From Gracilinema caldarium (GTDB lineage Bacteria > Spirochaetota > Spirochaetia > Treponematales > Breznakiellaceae): DNA of 64,000 nucleotides. Below the pieces are notes generated by a model. It saw only the letters and a program-made list of their open reading frames with translations, was not told the DNA's origin and searched no databases. Shown piece by piece: positions 37,045 through 45,594 of this stretch (positions within the stretch are counted from its first letter, which is position 1; each line of letters begins with the position of its first letter). The DNA lies in NCBI RefSeq assembly GCF_029265695.1, contig NZ_JAJUHW010000002.1, positions 79,674 through 143,673 on the forward strand, in the 5' to 3' direction. A program made the translations under genes and the position numbers.

Positions 37045-37524
37045 TTACATCTTTTTCACAAAAATAGCAAAGGCAGAAAGCCCCAGCATGGAAACAGCGG
37101 TGACGATGAGCCCCGCGCAGACCACACCAATAATAACTGCCAAGAGGGTCTTTTTTTTGTCCAATCCCAGTATCCAGGCTCCCAAGGTACCGGTCCAAGC
37201 CCCGGTTACCGGCAAGGGAATAGCCACAAAGGCAGCGATACCGAGCCAGCCCCATTTTTCAACCTTTTCGTGAACCTTACCCCTGGCCCGTTCTACAAAG
37301 GAATCAAAGAGACCCCGATACCAGTTCCAGTGGTAAAAGAGCCGGTGAAATGTAGAAAGGAAAAGCCAGCACACAGGGGCTACAAGGGCATTGATACCTA
37401 CACTGAATAGCAAAGCAATATACCAGGGTATCCCTTGGGAAAGTGCAAAGGGAATAGCTCCTCGGAGTTCAGAAATGGGAAGAAATGCAAAAAAGGTGGT
37501 CCATAAAAAGGTATGCAGGTTCAT
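37045..37524 (-). CDS. COG2426-type small membrane protein
   Basis: 159-aa protein with about four membrane helices (YIALLFSVGINALVAPVCWLFL, GWLGIAAFVAIPLPVTGAWTG, LLAVIIGVVCAGLIVTAVSML). The motif ISELRGAIPFAL is near the N-terminus and IPLPVTGAWTGTLGAW in the middle. The family is often labelled 'small multidrug export protein', but transport function is not established. Nine nt separate it from each neighbour, so it is in the same operon as the permease and the helicase. Confidence 0.8.
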   Translation of the reverse strand: MNLHTFLWTTFFAFLPISELRGAIPFALSQGIPWYIALLFSVGINALVAPVCWLFLSTFHRLFYHWNWYRGLFDSFVERARGKVHEKVEKWGWLGIAAFVAIPLPVTGAWTGTLGAWILGLDKKKTLLAVIIGVVCAGLIVTAVSMLGLSAFAIFVKKM

Positions 37525-37533
37525 CGGTTTTCC

Positions 37534-38781
37534 TTATGTGAACATGAGGTAAAGGGTCCCCAGAATAACGGTTACCACCGTGGTGGGCAAGCCTACCTTA
37601 AGGTAGGTTCCAAAGCTGATATGGATGCCGAACTTTTTTGCGCTTTCGGCAACTATGAGGTTTGCTACGGAGCCCAGTAAGGTGAGATTCCCCGCATAGG
37701 TGCTGGCCATGGCAAGGACCAGGTAAAATTTCTCCGTGTCGGCAAAATACTGGGCCAGGGGCCGCATGAGCATGACCGCCGGTACATTGGAGATAAGGTT
37801 GGAAAGCACCAGTGTAAAGGCCGAGAGGCCCGCCATGCTTTGGCCCACCAGGGGTAAGGCCTTAGCGACAAACCACGCAAAAGCTTCTGTTTTGGCAACC
37901 GCGGCAGTAATGATAAAGAGGCCCCCAAAAAAGGCAATAATGGTCCAGTCAAGTTCAGCGAAGACCCGTTCGGGCTTTATCCGTCGGGTCGTGAGCAGGA
38001 TAGCTGCAGCGACCATAGCGGCCGCATAAACCGGAGCATTAAGTATAAAGGCCACAATCATAATCAATATTGCAGCCAAGCTTTTGTACAGGAGCGGCTT
38101 ATACAGGTTCTGATTCGCCGATTCTCCGCTCATCAACTCTGCCGCAGTCATCCGTTCGTTGGCGGAAAACTCTTTTCTGAACACCACAATAGTCAGAATG
38201 TAGGCCACCATAAGACCCGCTATGGAGGGAATCGCAAGGCGGGCAAGAAAGCGTACGAAGGAAATGCCGCTTGAAGCTCCGATGAGCATGTTTTGGGGGT
38301 TTCCGATAATGGTAGCTGCGGAGCCTATATTGGCAGCCAGAGCCAGGGCAATCAGATAAGGAACCGGATCCCGCTTGGCCCTCACGCAGAGGGTCGCCAC
38401 AAGGGGTGTCATCATGATGCAGATCGTATCGTTGAGGAACAGAGCCGAAAGCACCGCAGCGGATGCCATAACCAGGGCAAGGAGTTTTCGCGGCCGGTCT
38501 GCAGCCCTAAGGACTGCAAGCCCCGCCATATCAAAGAAACCAGAAAACTTCAGGTTCGCCGTAATAATCATCATGGAAAGAATGAGAATCAGGGTGCTTA
38601 AATCGATGGCCGCCGCTGCTTCCTCAGCAGAAATGCCCCCAAGGGCAATAAGGAAGGCAGCCCCCGCAAAGGCAATAGTAGCCCGGTTCATCCTGAGCCG
38701 GGGAAGCCTCCCCACGGCTATGCCGAAGAGGGCGAGAAAAATGACCGAGTCCACAAGAATAGCATGAATCATTTTATCCAT
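37534..38781 (-). CDS. ArsB/NhaD-type anion or ion permease
   Basis: 415-aa inner-membrane transporter with about 10-11 hydrophobic helices. The ion-transporter superfamily signatures are present: LSALFLNDTICIMMTPLV (NDT in an unwound helix) and ANIGSAATIIGNPQNMLIG in the first half, and FTLVLSNLISNVPAVMLM in the second. The substrate could be Na+/H+, arsenite or a dicarboxylate; sequence alone does not decide. No arsR or arsC is nearby. Confidence 0.85.
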   Translation of the reverse strand: MDKMIHAILVDSVIFLALFGIAVGRLPRLRMNRATIAFAGAAFLIALGGISAEEAAAAIDLSTLILILSMMIITANLKFSGFFDMAGLAVLRAADRPRKLLALVMASAAVLSALFLNDTICIMMTPLVATLCVRAKRDPVPYLIALALAANIGSAATIIGNPQNMLIGASSGISFVRFLARLAIPSIAGLMVAYILTIVVFRKEFSANERMTAAELMSGESANQNLYKPLLYKSLAAILIMIVAFILNAPVYAAAMVAAAILLTTRRIKPERVFAELDWTIIAFFGGLFIITAAVAKTEAFAWFVAKALPLVGQSMAGLSAFTLVLSNLISNVPAVMLMRPLAQYFADTEKFYLVLAMASTYAGNLTLLGSVANLIVAESAKKFGIHISFGTYLKVGLPTTVVTVILGTLYLMFT

Positions 38782-38796
38782 ATTGATGAACGCCTC

Positions 38797-39378
38797 TTAC
38801 TTACTAAGCAATCGAGCCAGTGCTCTGCCAGCCTTTCCACGGTGGCTGATACGGTTTTTTTCCTCCTCCGAGAGTTCCGCCACCGTGCATCCCCGGTCCG
38901 GCAGATAGAGGATGGGGTCGTAGCCAAAACCGCCTGTTCCCCTGCTTTCACGGATAATCTCGCCTTCCAGGGTTTCCTGTACCACATAAAAACGGTCATG
39001 GCTGAACAGGGCTACCATGGAACAGACAAAGCGGGCCTTTCGGTCCGTAGCCTCTTCTAGTTCCTTAAGAAGCAGCTGGTTTCGTTCCCAGCTTTCTAAT
39101 TTTTTGCCATCCGTACTGCCGTAACGGGCAGAATAAATCCCCGGCCGGCCATCCAGGGCATCCACGCACAGTCCCGAATCATCGGCAATAACCGGCTCGT
39201 GAACGAGGTCAAACAGAGCCCGGGCCTTAAGCAGAGTGTTTTCAATAAAACTCCTGCCTGTTTCCTCAGGATCAAAGACAAGTCCTGCAGAGGCGGGAGT
39301 TCTGAGTGTATAATCAGAAAAAATCGCTTCCAGTTCTCGTTTTTTATGATCGTTGTTTGTAGCAAGCCAAAGTGTCAT
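38797..39378 (-). CDS. rdgB: XTP/dITP diphosphatase (RdgB/HAM1)
   Basis: Removes ITP, dITP and XTP from the nucleotide pool. The family start TLWLATNNDHKKRELEAIF, VIADDSGLCVDALDGRPGIYSARYGS and GTGGFGYDPILYLPD are all present. I take the inner ATG (39378, 193 aa) because family members begin a few residues before LATxN and because a TAGTAT -10 lies 7 nt upstream; the ATG at 39387 would overlap that element. First gene of the minus-strand run to pcrA. Confidence 0.93.
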   Translation of the reverse strand: MTLWLATNNDHKKRELEAIFSDYTLRTPASAGLVFDPEETGRSFIENTLLKARALFDLVHEPVIADDSGLCVDALDGRPGIYSARYGSTDGKKLESWERNQLLLKELEEATDRKARFVCSMVALFSHDRFYVVQETLEGEIIRESRGTGGFGYDPILYLPDRGCTVAELSEEEKNRISHRGKAGRALARLLSK

Positions 39379-39385
39379 GGATTGC

Positions 39386-39415
39386 ATACTACAACAGGAT
39401 GCCCCCCTGCGACAA
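39386..39415 (-). promoter_or_regulatory. putative promoter of rdgB
   Basis: On the minus strand TTGTCG and TAGTAT are 18 nt apart, with the ATG at 39378 located 7 nt after the -10. No Shine-Dalgarno is present. Divergent from the promoter of the methyltransferase-kinase gene. Confidence 0.4.
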
Positions 39416-39435
39416 TAAGCGGCAAACCCTAGCGG

Positions 39436-39471
39436 CTATCCCTTGCGGGATAGGTAAAACTGCGCTACAGT
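39436..39471 (+). promoter_or_regulatory. promoter with overlapping inverted repeat, methyltransferase-psuK operon
   Basis: TTGCGG (39443-39448) and TACAGT (39466-39471) are 17 nt apart, and the ATG begins 9 nt after the -10 without a Shine-Dalgarno. A perfect 7-bp inverted repeat, CTATCCC-TTGC-GGGATAG (39436-39453), covers the -35 and is a candidate operator. Confidence 0.45.
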
Positions 39472-39480
39472 AGTTCTCCC

Positions 39481-41277
39481 ATGAACTGTCCCCTCTGCGA
39501 TAGGCCGAGCACAGAAATAATCTCAACAAAACGGCGTTCCTTTTATAGCTGCAGTCTATGCGGCTTTGTCTGGGCCGACCCCGCTTTATATCTGAGTCGC
39601 GACGAAGAAGAAAAACGTTACAGCCTCCATGAGAACAGCCGTGAAAATGCCGGTTATGTCCGTTTCTTGTCAGAAATTCTGGACCAGGGGCTTCAGTACT
39701 GGTATAGCAAGCGTAGACCTCAGGTTTATCATCAGGAGGGGGCACTGGGTGATACGAAAACAGCCCCGCTTGTGCTGGATTGGGGAGCCGGGCCTAATCC
39801 GCTTGCATCAGAACTTCTGCAGGAACGGGGCTGCACCGTCTATTCCTATGATCCCCTCTTTGGTTCACCCCTTCCGCTAGAGGATCCGCGTTTCGATATA
39901 ATATTCTGCATCGAGGTAGCTGAGCATTTTAAGGATCCCCTAAAAGATTTTAGTGCCATGGCACGATACCTTAAAAACGGCGGTCTTCTCATTATTCATA
40001 CCCACAAGATTCCCTGCGAAGTTTTTGCTGGCGAAGCTGGTTCTCTCAAGGACTTTTTTGCCCCCTGGTGGTACAAGGAAGATCCCACCCATGTGTCTTT
40101 TTACTCAGATCAAAGTCTCGAAGTCCTAGCCCTTTGCAGCGGTCTCCATTTTATTCAGGGGGAAAACCTGCACTTTTTCACAAAACCCCAGCCCGTTTTA
40201 GTTGCCGGGGGTGCCAATGTGGATATAGAAGGCAGGCCCTATGGCCCGCTCCGGGACCGCGATTCTAATCCGGGCCGTGTCCGTTTTTCCCGGGGTGGCG
40301 CAGGCCGAAACATGGCGGAAAACCTGGCACGCCTTAACATACCGGTCCAGTTTATCGGAGTGTTTGGCAGAGACCCTCTCTCACGGATGCTGTTTGAAGA
40401 GACAAAAGAGACGGGAGTACATCTTGATGGAGTGCTCCATGTTGAAAGCGACAGTCCTTCCTGTTATGTATCCATACTGGATGACTTGGGGGACATGCGG
40501 CTTGCCCTTTCATCAATGGACAGTATTTCCCTTCTCAATCCCGAAGCTATCAGGGCCTGTCTAGAAAAGTTCTCATCAGTGTCTGGTCCGGAGGATCCTC
40601 TTTTTTCTGCCCTTATCGCTGATGGGAACCTGTTACCCGAAACCATCGATGCTCTGCTAGCCGCCCTGCCGCATGTCCCCGCCTGGTTTGATCCGGTTTC
40701 TACTGCTAAGGCCCGGCGCTTTGCCGCGTACCAGAATGGGGGCCTCATCGGTCGCTTTTATGGTCTAAAACCTAATGCGGACGAACTCTTGGCTATGGCT
40801 GAAACCCTGGGCTACAGTTTTGCATCTCATTTAAATACAGTATACCAAAACTTCATAGAACATGCTTTTTTCAAAGGTTTTAAGAACTTAGATCAGCATG
40901 GGCTTAAAAAGATTTTACAGGCCGCTCTTTTTCTTTTGGAAAAGGGCTGCCGGGAACTCCATGTAAGCGTCGGAGTCGATGGAGTTTTTCTCGTGACTAA
41001 GGACCGTGTAATCTGGGGAAAGCCCCCGATTATTCCCATGAAAAGCGCTACCGGTGCCGGGGATTCATACCTGGCGGCGGTGGTTCGGACGGACCTTCTA
41101 AGCAACTGGTCAGAAGATCCACACTACAGGATTGCCTCTGGCTGTGCTGCCTCGGCGATTACGCTGGAAGATGAAGAAGCGGTGAGCCGTAATATGTCAC
41201 CAGCCGCCCTGTATCGGCTTATCAATGAATGGAAAGAAAAAGGACAATTTACCGTGGTTGCCAGTGACGATCACTAA
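39481..41277 (+). CDS. fusion: zinc-ribbon/SAM methyltransferase domain + PfkB-type pseudouridine kinase
   Basis: 598 aa with two parts. Residues 1 to about 238: a CPLC...CSLC zinc ribbon and a class I SAM methyltransferase (VLDWGAGPNPLASELL motif I, DIIFCIEVAEHFKDP, LKNGGLLIIHTH). Residues about 239-598: a PfkB kinase closest to PsuK, with VAGGANVDIEG, FSRGGAGRNMAENLARLN and the catalytic GAGDSYLAAVV. The frame is continuous with no stop or shift. PsuK phosphorylates pseudouridine; the next gene (psuG) cleaves the product, supporting this assignment. The methyltransferase target is unknown. Confidence 0.85.
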   Translation: MNCPLCDRPSTEIISTKRRSFYSCSLCGFVWADPALYLSRDEEEKRYSLHENSRENAGYVRFLSEILDQGLQYWYSKRRPQVYHQEGALGDTKTAPLVLDWGAGPNPLASELLQERGCTVYSYDPLFGSPLPLEDPRFDIIFCIEVAEHFKDPLKDFSAMARYLKNGGLLIIHTHKIPCEVFAGEAGSLKDFFAPWWYKEDPTHVSFYSDQSLEVLALCSGLHFIQGENLHFFTKPQPVLVAGGANVDIEGRPYGPLRDRDSNPGRVRFSRGGAGRNMAENLARLNIPVQFIGVFGRDPLSRMLFEETKETGVHLDGVLHVESDSPSCYVSILDDLGDMRLALSSMDSISLLNPEAIRACLEKFSSVSGPEDPLFSALIADGNLLPETIDALLAALPHVPAWFDPVSTAKARRFAAYQNGGLIGRFYGLKPNADELLAMAETLGYSFASHLNTVYQNFIEHAFFKGFKNLDQHGLKKILQAALFLLEKGCRELHVSVGVDGVFLVTKDRVIWGKPPIIPMKSATGAGDSYLAAVVRTDLLSNWSEDPHYRIASGCAASAITLEDEEAVSRNMSPAALYRLINEWKEKGQFTVVASDDH

Positions 41278-41299
41278 GAGTATATGACAGGAGTATAGT

Positions 41300-42229
41300 A
41301 TGAAGAAGACAGAAACACAGGAATATCTTGAACTATCACCGGAAGTGGACTCGGCGCTCCGGGATGGCCGGCCGGTAGTTGCCCTGGAATCCACTATTAT
41401 CAGCCATGGCATGCCCTACCCCAAAAATGTGGAAACCGCCCTGCAGGTGGAAGCCCAGGTCCGCTCAAAGGGAGCTATACCCGCAACCATTGCAATTATG
41501 AACGGAAAGCTTAAAGCGGGGCTTACTACGGATGAGATTGAGTTCCTTGGCAAAAAGGGCTTGGCTGTCATAAAGTCAAGCCGTCGTGACATCCCCTTTG
41601 TGCTTGCGAAAAAAGAAACCGGTGCAACAACCGTGGCGGCTACCATGATTGTCGCTCACATGGCAGGAGTACGGATCTTCGCTACCGGCGGCATCGGCGG
41701 GGTTCATCGCTTTGCCCAGGAAACCTTCGATATTTCGGCTGATTTGGAAGAGCTTGCCCGGACAAGCGTTGCTGTGATCTGTGCAGGGGCTAAAAGTATT
41801 CTCGATTTAGGGCTCACTCTGGAATACCTGGAAACTCGAGGGGTTCCTGTTATTGGATATAAAACCAAGGAACTCCCCGCTTTTTATTGCAGGGAATCGG
41901 GTTTCCCCGTGGATTACCGGCTTGATACGCCTGAAGAAATTGCCCAGGTCTTGTCCCTTAAATGGCAGACCGGGCTCGAGGGCGGCGTAGTTATCGCAAA
42001 TCCTATTCCGGAAGCCTATGCGCTTCCTAAAGCGGATATAGATCGGATCATTGAACAAGCCCTATCCGAAGCCCGCAGCCGCGGCATAAAGGGAAAAGAA
42101 ACAACTCCGTTTCTCCTTGCCAAAATAGTGGAACTTTCCGGTGGAAAAAGTCTCGAAGCTAACATACAATTGGTATTGAACAATGCATCCCTTGCAGCCC
42201 AAATTGCTGCAAAGCTTGCGGAACGATAG
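41300..42229 (+). CDS. psuG: pseudouridine-5'-phosphate glycosidase
   Basis: 309 aa. Converts pseudouridine 5'-phosphate to uracil and ribose 5-phosphate (reversible). Family blocks VVALESTIISHGMPYPKN, GATTVAATMIVAHMAGVRIFATGGIGGVHR, SVAVICAGAKSILDL and VVIANPIPE are all present. CAGGAG lies before the ATG. Pairing with the upstream PsuK domain gives a complete pseudouridine degradation route, presumably for salvage from RNA turnover. Confidence 0.95.
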   Translation: MKKTETQEYLELSPEVDSALRDGRPVVALESTIISHGMPYPKNVETALQVEAQVRSKGAIPATIAIMNGKLKAGLTTDEIEFLGKKGLAVIKSSRRDIPFVLAKKETGATTVAATMIVAHMAGVRIFATGGIGGVHRFAQETFDISADLEELARTSVAVICAGAKSILDLGLTLEYLETRGVPVIGYKTKELPAFYCRESGFPVDYRLDTPEEIAQVLSLKWQTGLEGGVVIANPIPEAYALPKADIDRIIEQALSEARSRGIKGKETTPFLLAKIVELSGGKSLEANIQLVLNNASLAAQIAAKLAER

Positions 42230-42274
42230 AGCTTTTACATGCTGGCCGGTTCAAGCCGGCCGCGGAGATCCTTC

Positions 42275-43336
42275 ATGGTCGCAGTTTCCGCTGATACAAC
42301 CCAGGATTTACACAAGAGTTTTACTGAAGCAGAAGTATTTAAACTCGCTCCGGGAAACAGGGTCCTTATTATAAGCGATTTTCATATGGGAGACGGCGGC
42401 CGCTCAGATGATCTATTAAAAAATGGAAACCTGATACAGGACATCCTAGAAAAGTACTATCTTACCCAGGACTGGTACCTCGTACTGAACGGCGATATCG
42501 AAGAACTGCAGCGCTATTCCTATTCAAAGATTCGGTCCTATTGGGGTAAGCTCTACGAAATATTTGATGCATTCTATAAAAAAGGACGGCTTTTTAAAAT
42601 TCTTGGCAATCATGATGAGGATCTGGTTCTGGAAAAACGGTATCCTTATCCGCTGCTCGGTTCTCTGAAAATTGAGACACCGGTTATTCCCGTGTATGTT
42701 TTTCACGGGCACCAGACATCAAAAGTATACACCAATTATAATCATATTATACGGGCCAGTCTTCGCTATTTTCTAAAACCCTTGGGTATCCGCAATATAT
42801 CTTCTGGCCGCAGCCCGCGGCACCGGTTTTCAGTAGAAAAAAAAGCCTATAACTACGCTCGGAACAACGGTATTATTTCTGTTATTGGGCACACCCACCG
42901 TCCCCTGTTTGAATCCCTCGGCCGGTTTGATTATATCAAATTTGAAATTGAACGGCTGTGCAGGGAATATCCCCTGGCTGCTGGGGAAGATAGAAAACGC
43001 ATAGCCGACGAAGTCCTTTTTCTCAGGATAGAACTGGCTAAGCTTAAACGATCCGAACGGCGGAATAGCTTAAAGGAAAGCCTGTATGGAGATGAACTTC
43101 CGGTCCCGTGTCTATTTAATTCCGGTTCTGTTATCGGGAAGAAGGGCATCAATGCAATAGAACTAGATAGCAGCAATATTTCATTGGTCTATTGGTTCAC
43201 CGAAGGGAAGGGGAAAAAGTTTGTTCGCCGCGGTTCTTATACGATCGAACCGCTTGCGGGAACAGAACAGCGGCGTTCTGTCTTAAATACGGATCGCCTC
43301 GATTATATCATGGCTAAAATTGAGTTATTAGGATGA
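42275..43336 (+). CDS. calcineurin-like metallophosphoesterase
   Basis: About 353 aa. The metal-binding motifs are in order: IISDFHMGDGGRSDD, LNGDIEEL, ILGNHDED, VFHGHQ and VIGHTHRPLFES. Target not recognised. The ORF track starts at 42239; I prefer ATG 42275 because GGAGA lies 6 nt upstream, while the earlier ATG has no ribosome-binding site. A GGCCGG-ttcaag-CCGGCC hairpin (42244-42261) sits in the psuG-to-phosphoesterase gap. Followed by a terminator. Confidence 0.88.
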   Translation: MVAVSADTTQDLHKSFTEAEVFKLAPGNRVLIISDFHMGDGGRSDDLLKNGNLIQDILEKYYLTQDWYLVLNGDIEELQRYSYSKIRSYWGKLYEIFDAFYKKGRLFKILGNHDEDLVLEKRYPYPLLGSLKIETPVIPVYVFHGHQTSKVYTNYNHIIRASLRYFLKPLGIRNISSGRSPRHRFSVEKKAYNYARNNGIISVIGHTHRPLFESLGRFDYIKFEIERLCREYPLAAGEDRKRIADEVLFLRIELAKLKRSERRNSLKESLYGDELPVPCLFNSGSVIGKKGINAIELDSSNISLVYWFTEGKGKKFVRRGSYTIEPLAGTEQRRSVLNTDRLDYIMAKIELLG

Positions 43337-43341
43337 AATCC

Positions 43342-43370
43342 TTGACGCATAGGCCACCTTGGGGCAATAT
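43342..43370 (+). promoter_or_regulatory. promoter-like pair just before a terminator
   Basis: TTGACG (43342-43347), 17 nt, CAATAT (43365-43370). The predicted start would fall about at the stem of the terminator at 43378-43411, so either the hairpin attenuates this promoter or the pair is chance. It is the best promoter match upstream of the flagellar operon. Confidence 0.3.
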
Positions 43371-43377
43371 TAGCAAG

Positions 43378-43411
43378 GGGCTTTCTCTGTAAAACAAGGT
43401 AAAGCCCTTTT
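43378..43411 (+). terminator. Rho-independent terminator after the metallophosphoesterase gene
   Basis: GGGCTTT pairs with AAAGCCC across a 16-nt loop and is followed directly by TTTT. It closes the psu-phosphoesterase run and separates it from the flagellar genes. Confidence 0.65.
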
Positions 43412-43420
43412 ACACTAGAG

Positions 43421-43558
43421 GCTCTTTCAAAACTCAGGGAGTTTTGAAAGAGCTACCTTAAAAACCGCGATTTGGCGCAGCGGTTGCAACGCAACCGCAA
43501 GCAATCGCAAAGCCAATTTCAAGACGCGAAGCGTAGTGACAGACTTTTGAAATTGGCT
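43421..43558. repeat. multi-hairpin intergenic element (REP/MITE-like or structured RNA)
   Basis: Three perfect inverted repeats occur in 138 nt: GCTCTTTCAAAACTC-agg-GAGTTTTGAAAGAGC (15 bp, 43421-43453), GCGGTTGC-aac-GCAACCGC (8 bp, 43480-43498) and AGCCAATTTCAA...TTGAAATTGGCT (12 bp, 43511-43558). The last encloses a small ACGC-gaa-GCGT hairpin. No protein-coding sense was seen. It lies between the terminator and flbB. I did not notice a second copy in the window. Confidence 0.65.
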
Positions 43559-43586
43559 CACTGTGCCATAAAAAAGGGGAACCAGA

Positions 43587-44219
43587 GTGGCTGGCTATGG
43601 AACACAACGCATTTTAGGCAGAGTTATCGTTCTCATTATTCTTATTATTGTGCTCGCCATCGGTGGTCTTGTCTGGTTTGATTATTTAGCAATTATCGAT
43701 GCAAAGGCCATCCTGAGTCCCCTCTATTCTGCCCTTGGTCTAAAACCTCGAACCCAGCAGAGTCTTACCGATACACAGGCTATTTCCATTGATGCGGAAC
43801 GCCTGGCAGTGCGACTAGAAGAACTGAATCTCAGAAGTATCGAACTAGATAAACGGGAAGCGGAACTCAAGAAAAAAGAAGCTGAAATAGACCAAAAGGC
43901 CCAGGAATTACAGGATAGACAAAAAGCGCAGGATGAACGGGAAAAAACCTTTAACCTTACGGTCCAACAGTTCGAAAATAGAAGGGTAAACATCGAACAG
44001 AATTCGAGATACCTGGTCGGTATGCCGCCGGACAAGGCGGTAAAAATTTTAGCAGCCATGGATGACCAGGATATTATCGATGTGTTCCGGATGACCGAGG
44101 AAATCGCTCAGAAGGAGGGTAAGGCCTCCCTGGTTGCCTACTGGCTCTCACTGCTGCCGGCCGAACGTTCTGCCGAACTGCAGCGAAAGATGGCTGGAAA
44201 GCCCCGGACCCTGAATTGA
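43587..44219 (+). CDS. flbB: FlbB-like flagellar protein (MotE/MgtE-N-like)
   Basis: 210 aa. An N-terminal membrane helix (VIVLIILIIVLAIGGLVWF) is followed by a long charged coiled coil (about residues 70-130, ELDKREAELKKKEAEIDQKAQ) and a C-terminal helical module, YLVGMPPDKAVKILAAMDDQDIIDVFRM, resembling the MgtE-N/MotE domain. In Borrelia FlbB is a periplasmic-flagellar collar protein; position at the head of the fliK-flgD-flgE run agrees. GTG start with AAGGGGA upstream. First gene of the motility operon here. Confidence 0.8.
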   Translation: MAGYGTQRILGRVIVLIILIIVLAIGGLVWFDYLAIIDAKAILSPLYSALGLKPRTQQSLTDTQAISIDAERLAVRLEELNLRSIELDKREAELKKKEAEIDQKAQELQDRQKAQDEREKTFNLTVQQFENRRVNIEQNSRYLVGMPPDKAVKILAAMDDQDIIDVFRMTEEIAQKEGKASLVAYWLSLLPAERSAELQRKMAGKPRTLN

Positions 44220-44276
44220 GCCCCCCTTTCCTTCCCCGGTCACCGGCCGTCCGGTGTTTCGGGAGGAGGAAGGACC

Positions 44277-45581
44277 GTGCTTGCAGTCCCCAATGCATCC
44301 ACCATATCGCAGACTCAAAAGTCAAAACAGGGGCAGCGTAATTCAACTCTGTTCAAATCAAACCAATGTTCAGGATCCTTCGAAGGTATTCTAAAAAAAT
44401 TACAGTCCTTCGGAAACGGCAACACCGACTCTGGCGCTGAAATTGCGAGCAAGGAAAAATCTGTCTCTAAGTCGGGAACGGCGGACAAGCAAAGGTCTTT
44501 GCAATCAGTAAAGGCCAAAGCCGAAGGGACTAATAATAAAAAAGTGCCTCAGCAGCAAACGGAGAAGCGCTCGCCTTTTGATCCGCTCCATAGCGCCTTA
44601 CAGAAAAATATCCATGAAGGTATTAGTACATCGAACCTGTCGCTTAAAGAAACAGAAGGCATTCAGCAAAAGAAAAAAGATTCCTCAGGCGAAACAAGCG
44701 ATCCAGGTACTGTCCTATCTCGTCAGGGTATTTCAAAGCAAAATGAACTTACAAAGCAGGGCCGAAACGGCAGGGCCGTACAAGATACTGGATCTGACCA
44801 AAACCTGGCAATCCTTGCGTCTCAAAATGGAAGCCTAGTCCAGTCCCGGCAAAGTACGATTAAAGCGGAAAAACAAGATGATGTAAGTAGTACACAGGAA
44901 AAAAGAACGGAAAAAGTGCGGGACCGACGGAAGGAACGGATAGATATAGAAGTCTATGACCTCAGGACCCAAAGCGCAGAACAGAAGGCAAAACAGAACG
45001 AAATAAGTAGCGCCGCCGAAGGAAACACGAAAACCGCTGAGTTGACCGTCCATCTTAAAGAAGAGGGTATAAAAAAGGACAAGGGAGACTCATGGACAGC
45101 ACCGCTTAGTCCCTCCCGTTCTTTTCAAGATATGCTTGCCCAGGAACTAAGAACCTCCTTAAACGGCGATATAGTAAAACATGCATCAATGGTACTTAAA
45201 GATGGAGGGGAAGGGCTTATCAGGCTGAACCTAAAACCTGAATCTCTCGGCAACATTAGAATAAAACTTGAAATGGCGGACAATAAGGTTTCTGGCCATA
45301 TCGTCGTGGAAAGCGAAGAAGCTCTGCGGGCCTTTGAAAAAGAACTCCATTCTCTCGAGCAGGCTTTCAAAGATGGGGGATTCCAGGGGGCAAGTCTTGA
45401 AATTTCTGTGTCTGCCGATGGCCGCGGTTCAGGCCACGGGAGACAGGACAATCTGCAGCAACCCTTCTATTCAGAGCGGCTTGTAGCAGGCACGTATAGC
45501 GAGACGGTGTCTGATGTGCCGCTCTCCCAGAATAGCCAATTAAGTTCTGGAACAAATGTATCGATAAATATGTTAGCCTAA
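44277..45581 (+). CDS. fliK: flagellar hook-length control protein FliK
   Basis: 434 aa. The long Lys/Gln/Ser/Thr-rich N-terminal two thirds looks disordered, as in other FliK ruler proteins. The C-terminal Flg_hook domain is recognisable at about residues 300-395 (GEGLIRLNLKPESLGNIRIKLEMADNKVSGHIVVES). In treponemes the gene was named tap1. GTG start preceded by GGGAGGAGGA. A short CACCGG-ccgt-CCGGTG hairpin (44241-44256) lies in the gap after flbB. Confidence 0.88.
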   Translation: MLAVPNASTISQTQKSKQGQRNSTLFKSNQCSGSFEGILKKLQSFGNGNTDSGAEIASKEKSVSKSGTADKQRSLQSVKAKAEGTNNKKVPQQQTEKRSPFDPLHSALQKNIHEGISTSNLSLKETEGIQQKKKDSSGETSDPGTVLSRQGISKQNELTKQGRNGRAVQDTGSDQNLAILASQNGSLVQSRQSTIKAEKQDDVSSTQEKRTEKVRDRRKERIDIEVYDLRTQSAEQKAKQNEISSAAEGNTKTAELTVHLKEEGIKKDKGDSWTAPLSPSRSFQDMLAQELRTSLNGDIVKHASMVLKDGGEGLIRLNLKPESLGNIRIKLEMADNKVSGHIVVESEEALRAFEKELHSLEQAFKDGGFQGASLEISVSADGRGSGHGRQDNLQQPFYSERLVAGTYSETVSDVPLSQNSQLSSGTNVSINMLA

Positions 45582-45594
45582 GGAGGCCATACTG

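Noticed and set aside
42244-42261. GGCCGG/CCGGCC hairpin between psuG and the phosphoesterase as a terminator
   Set aside because: No U-tract follows and a good ribosome-binding site comes right after, so it does not look like an end of transcription.
43337-43586. Sigma-28 promoter for the flagellar operon
   Set aside because: No TAAA...GCCGATAA-like pair was found; the only promoter-like match is sigma-70 type and runs into a terminator.
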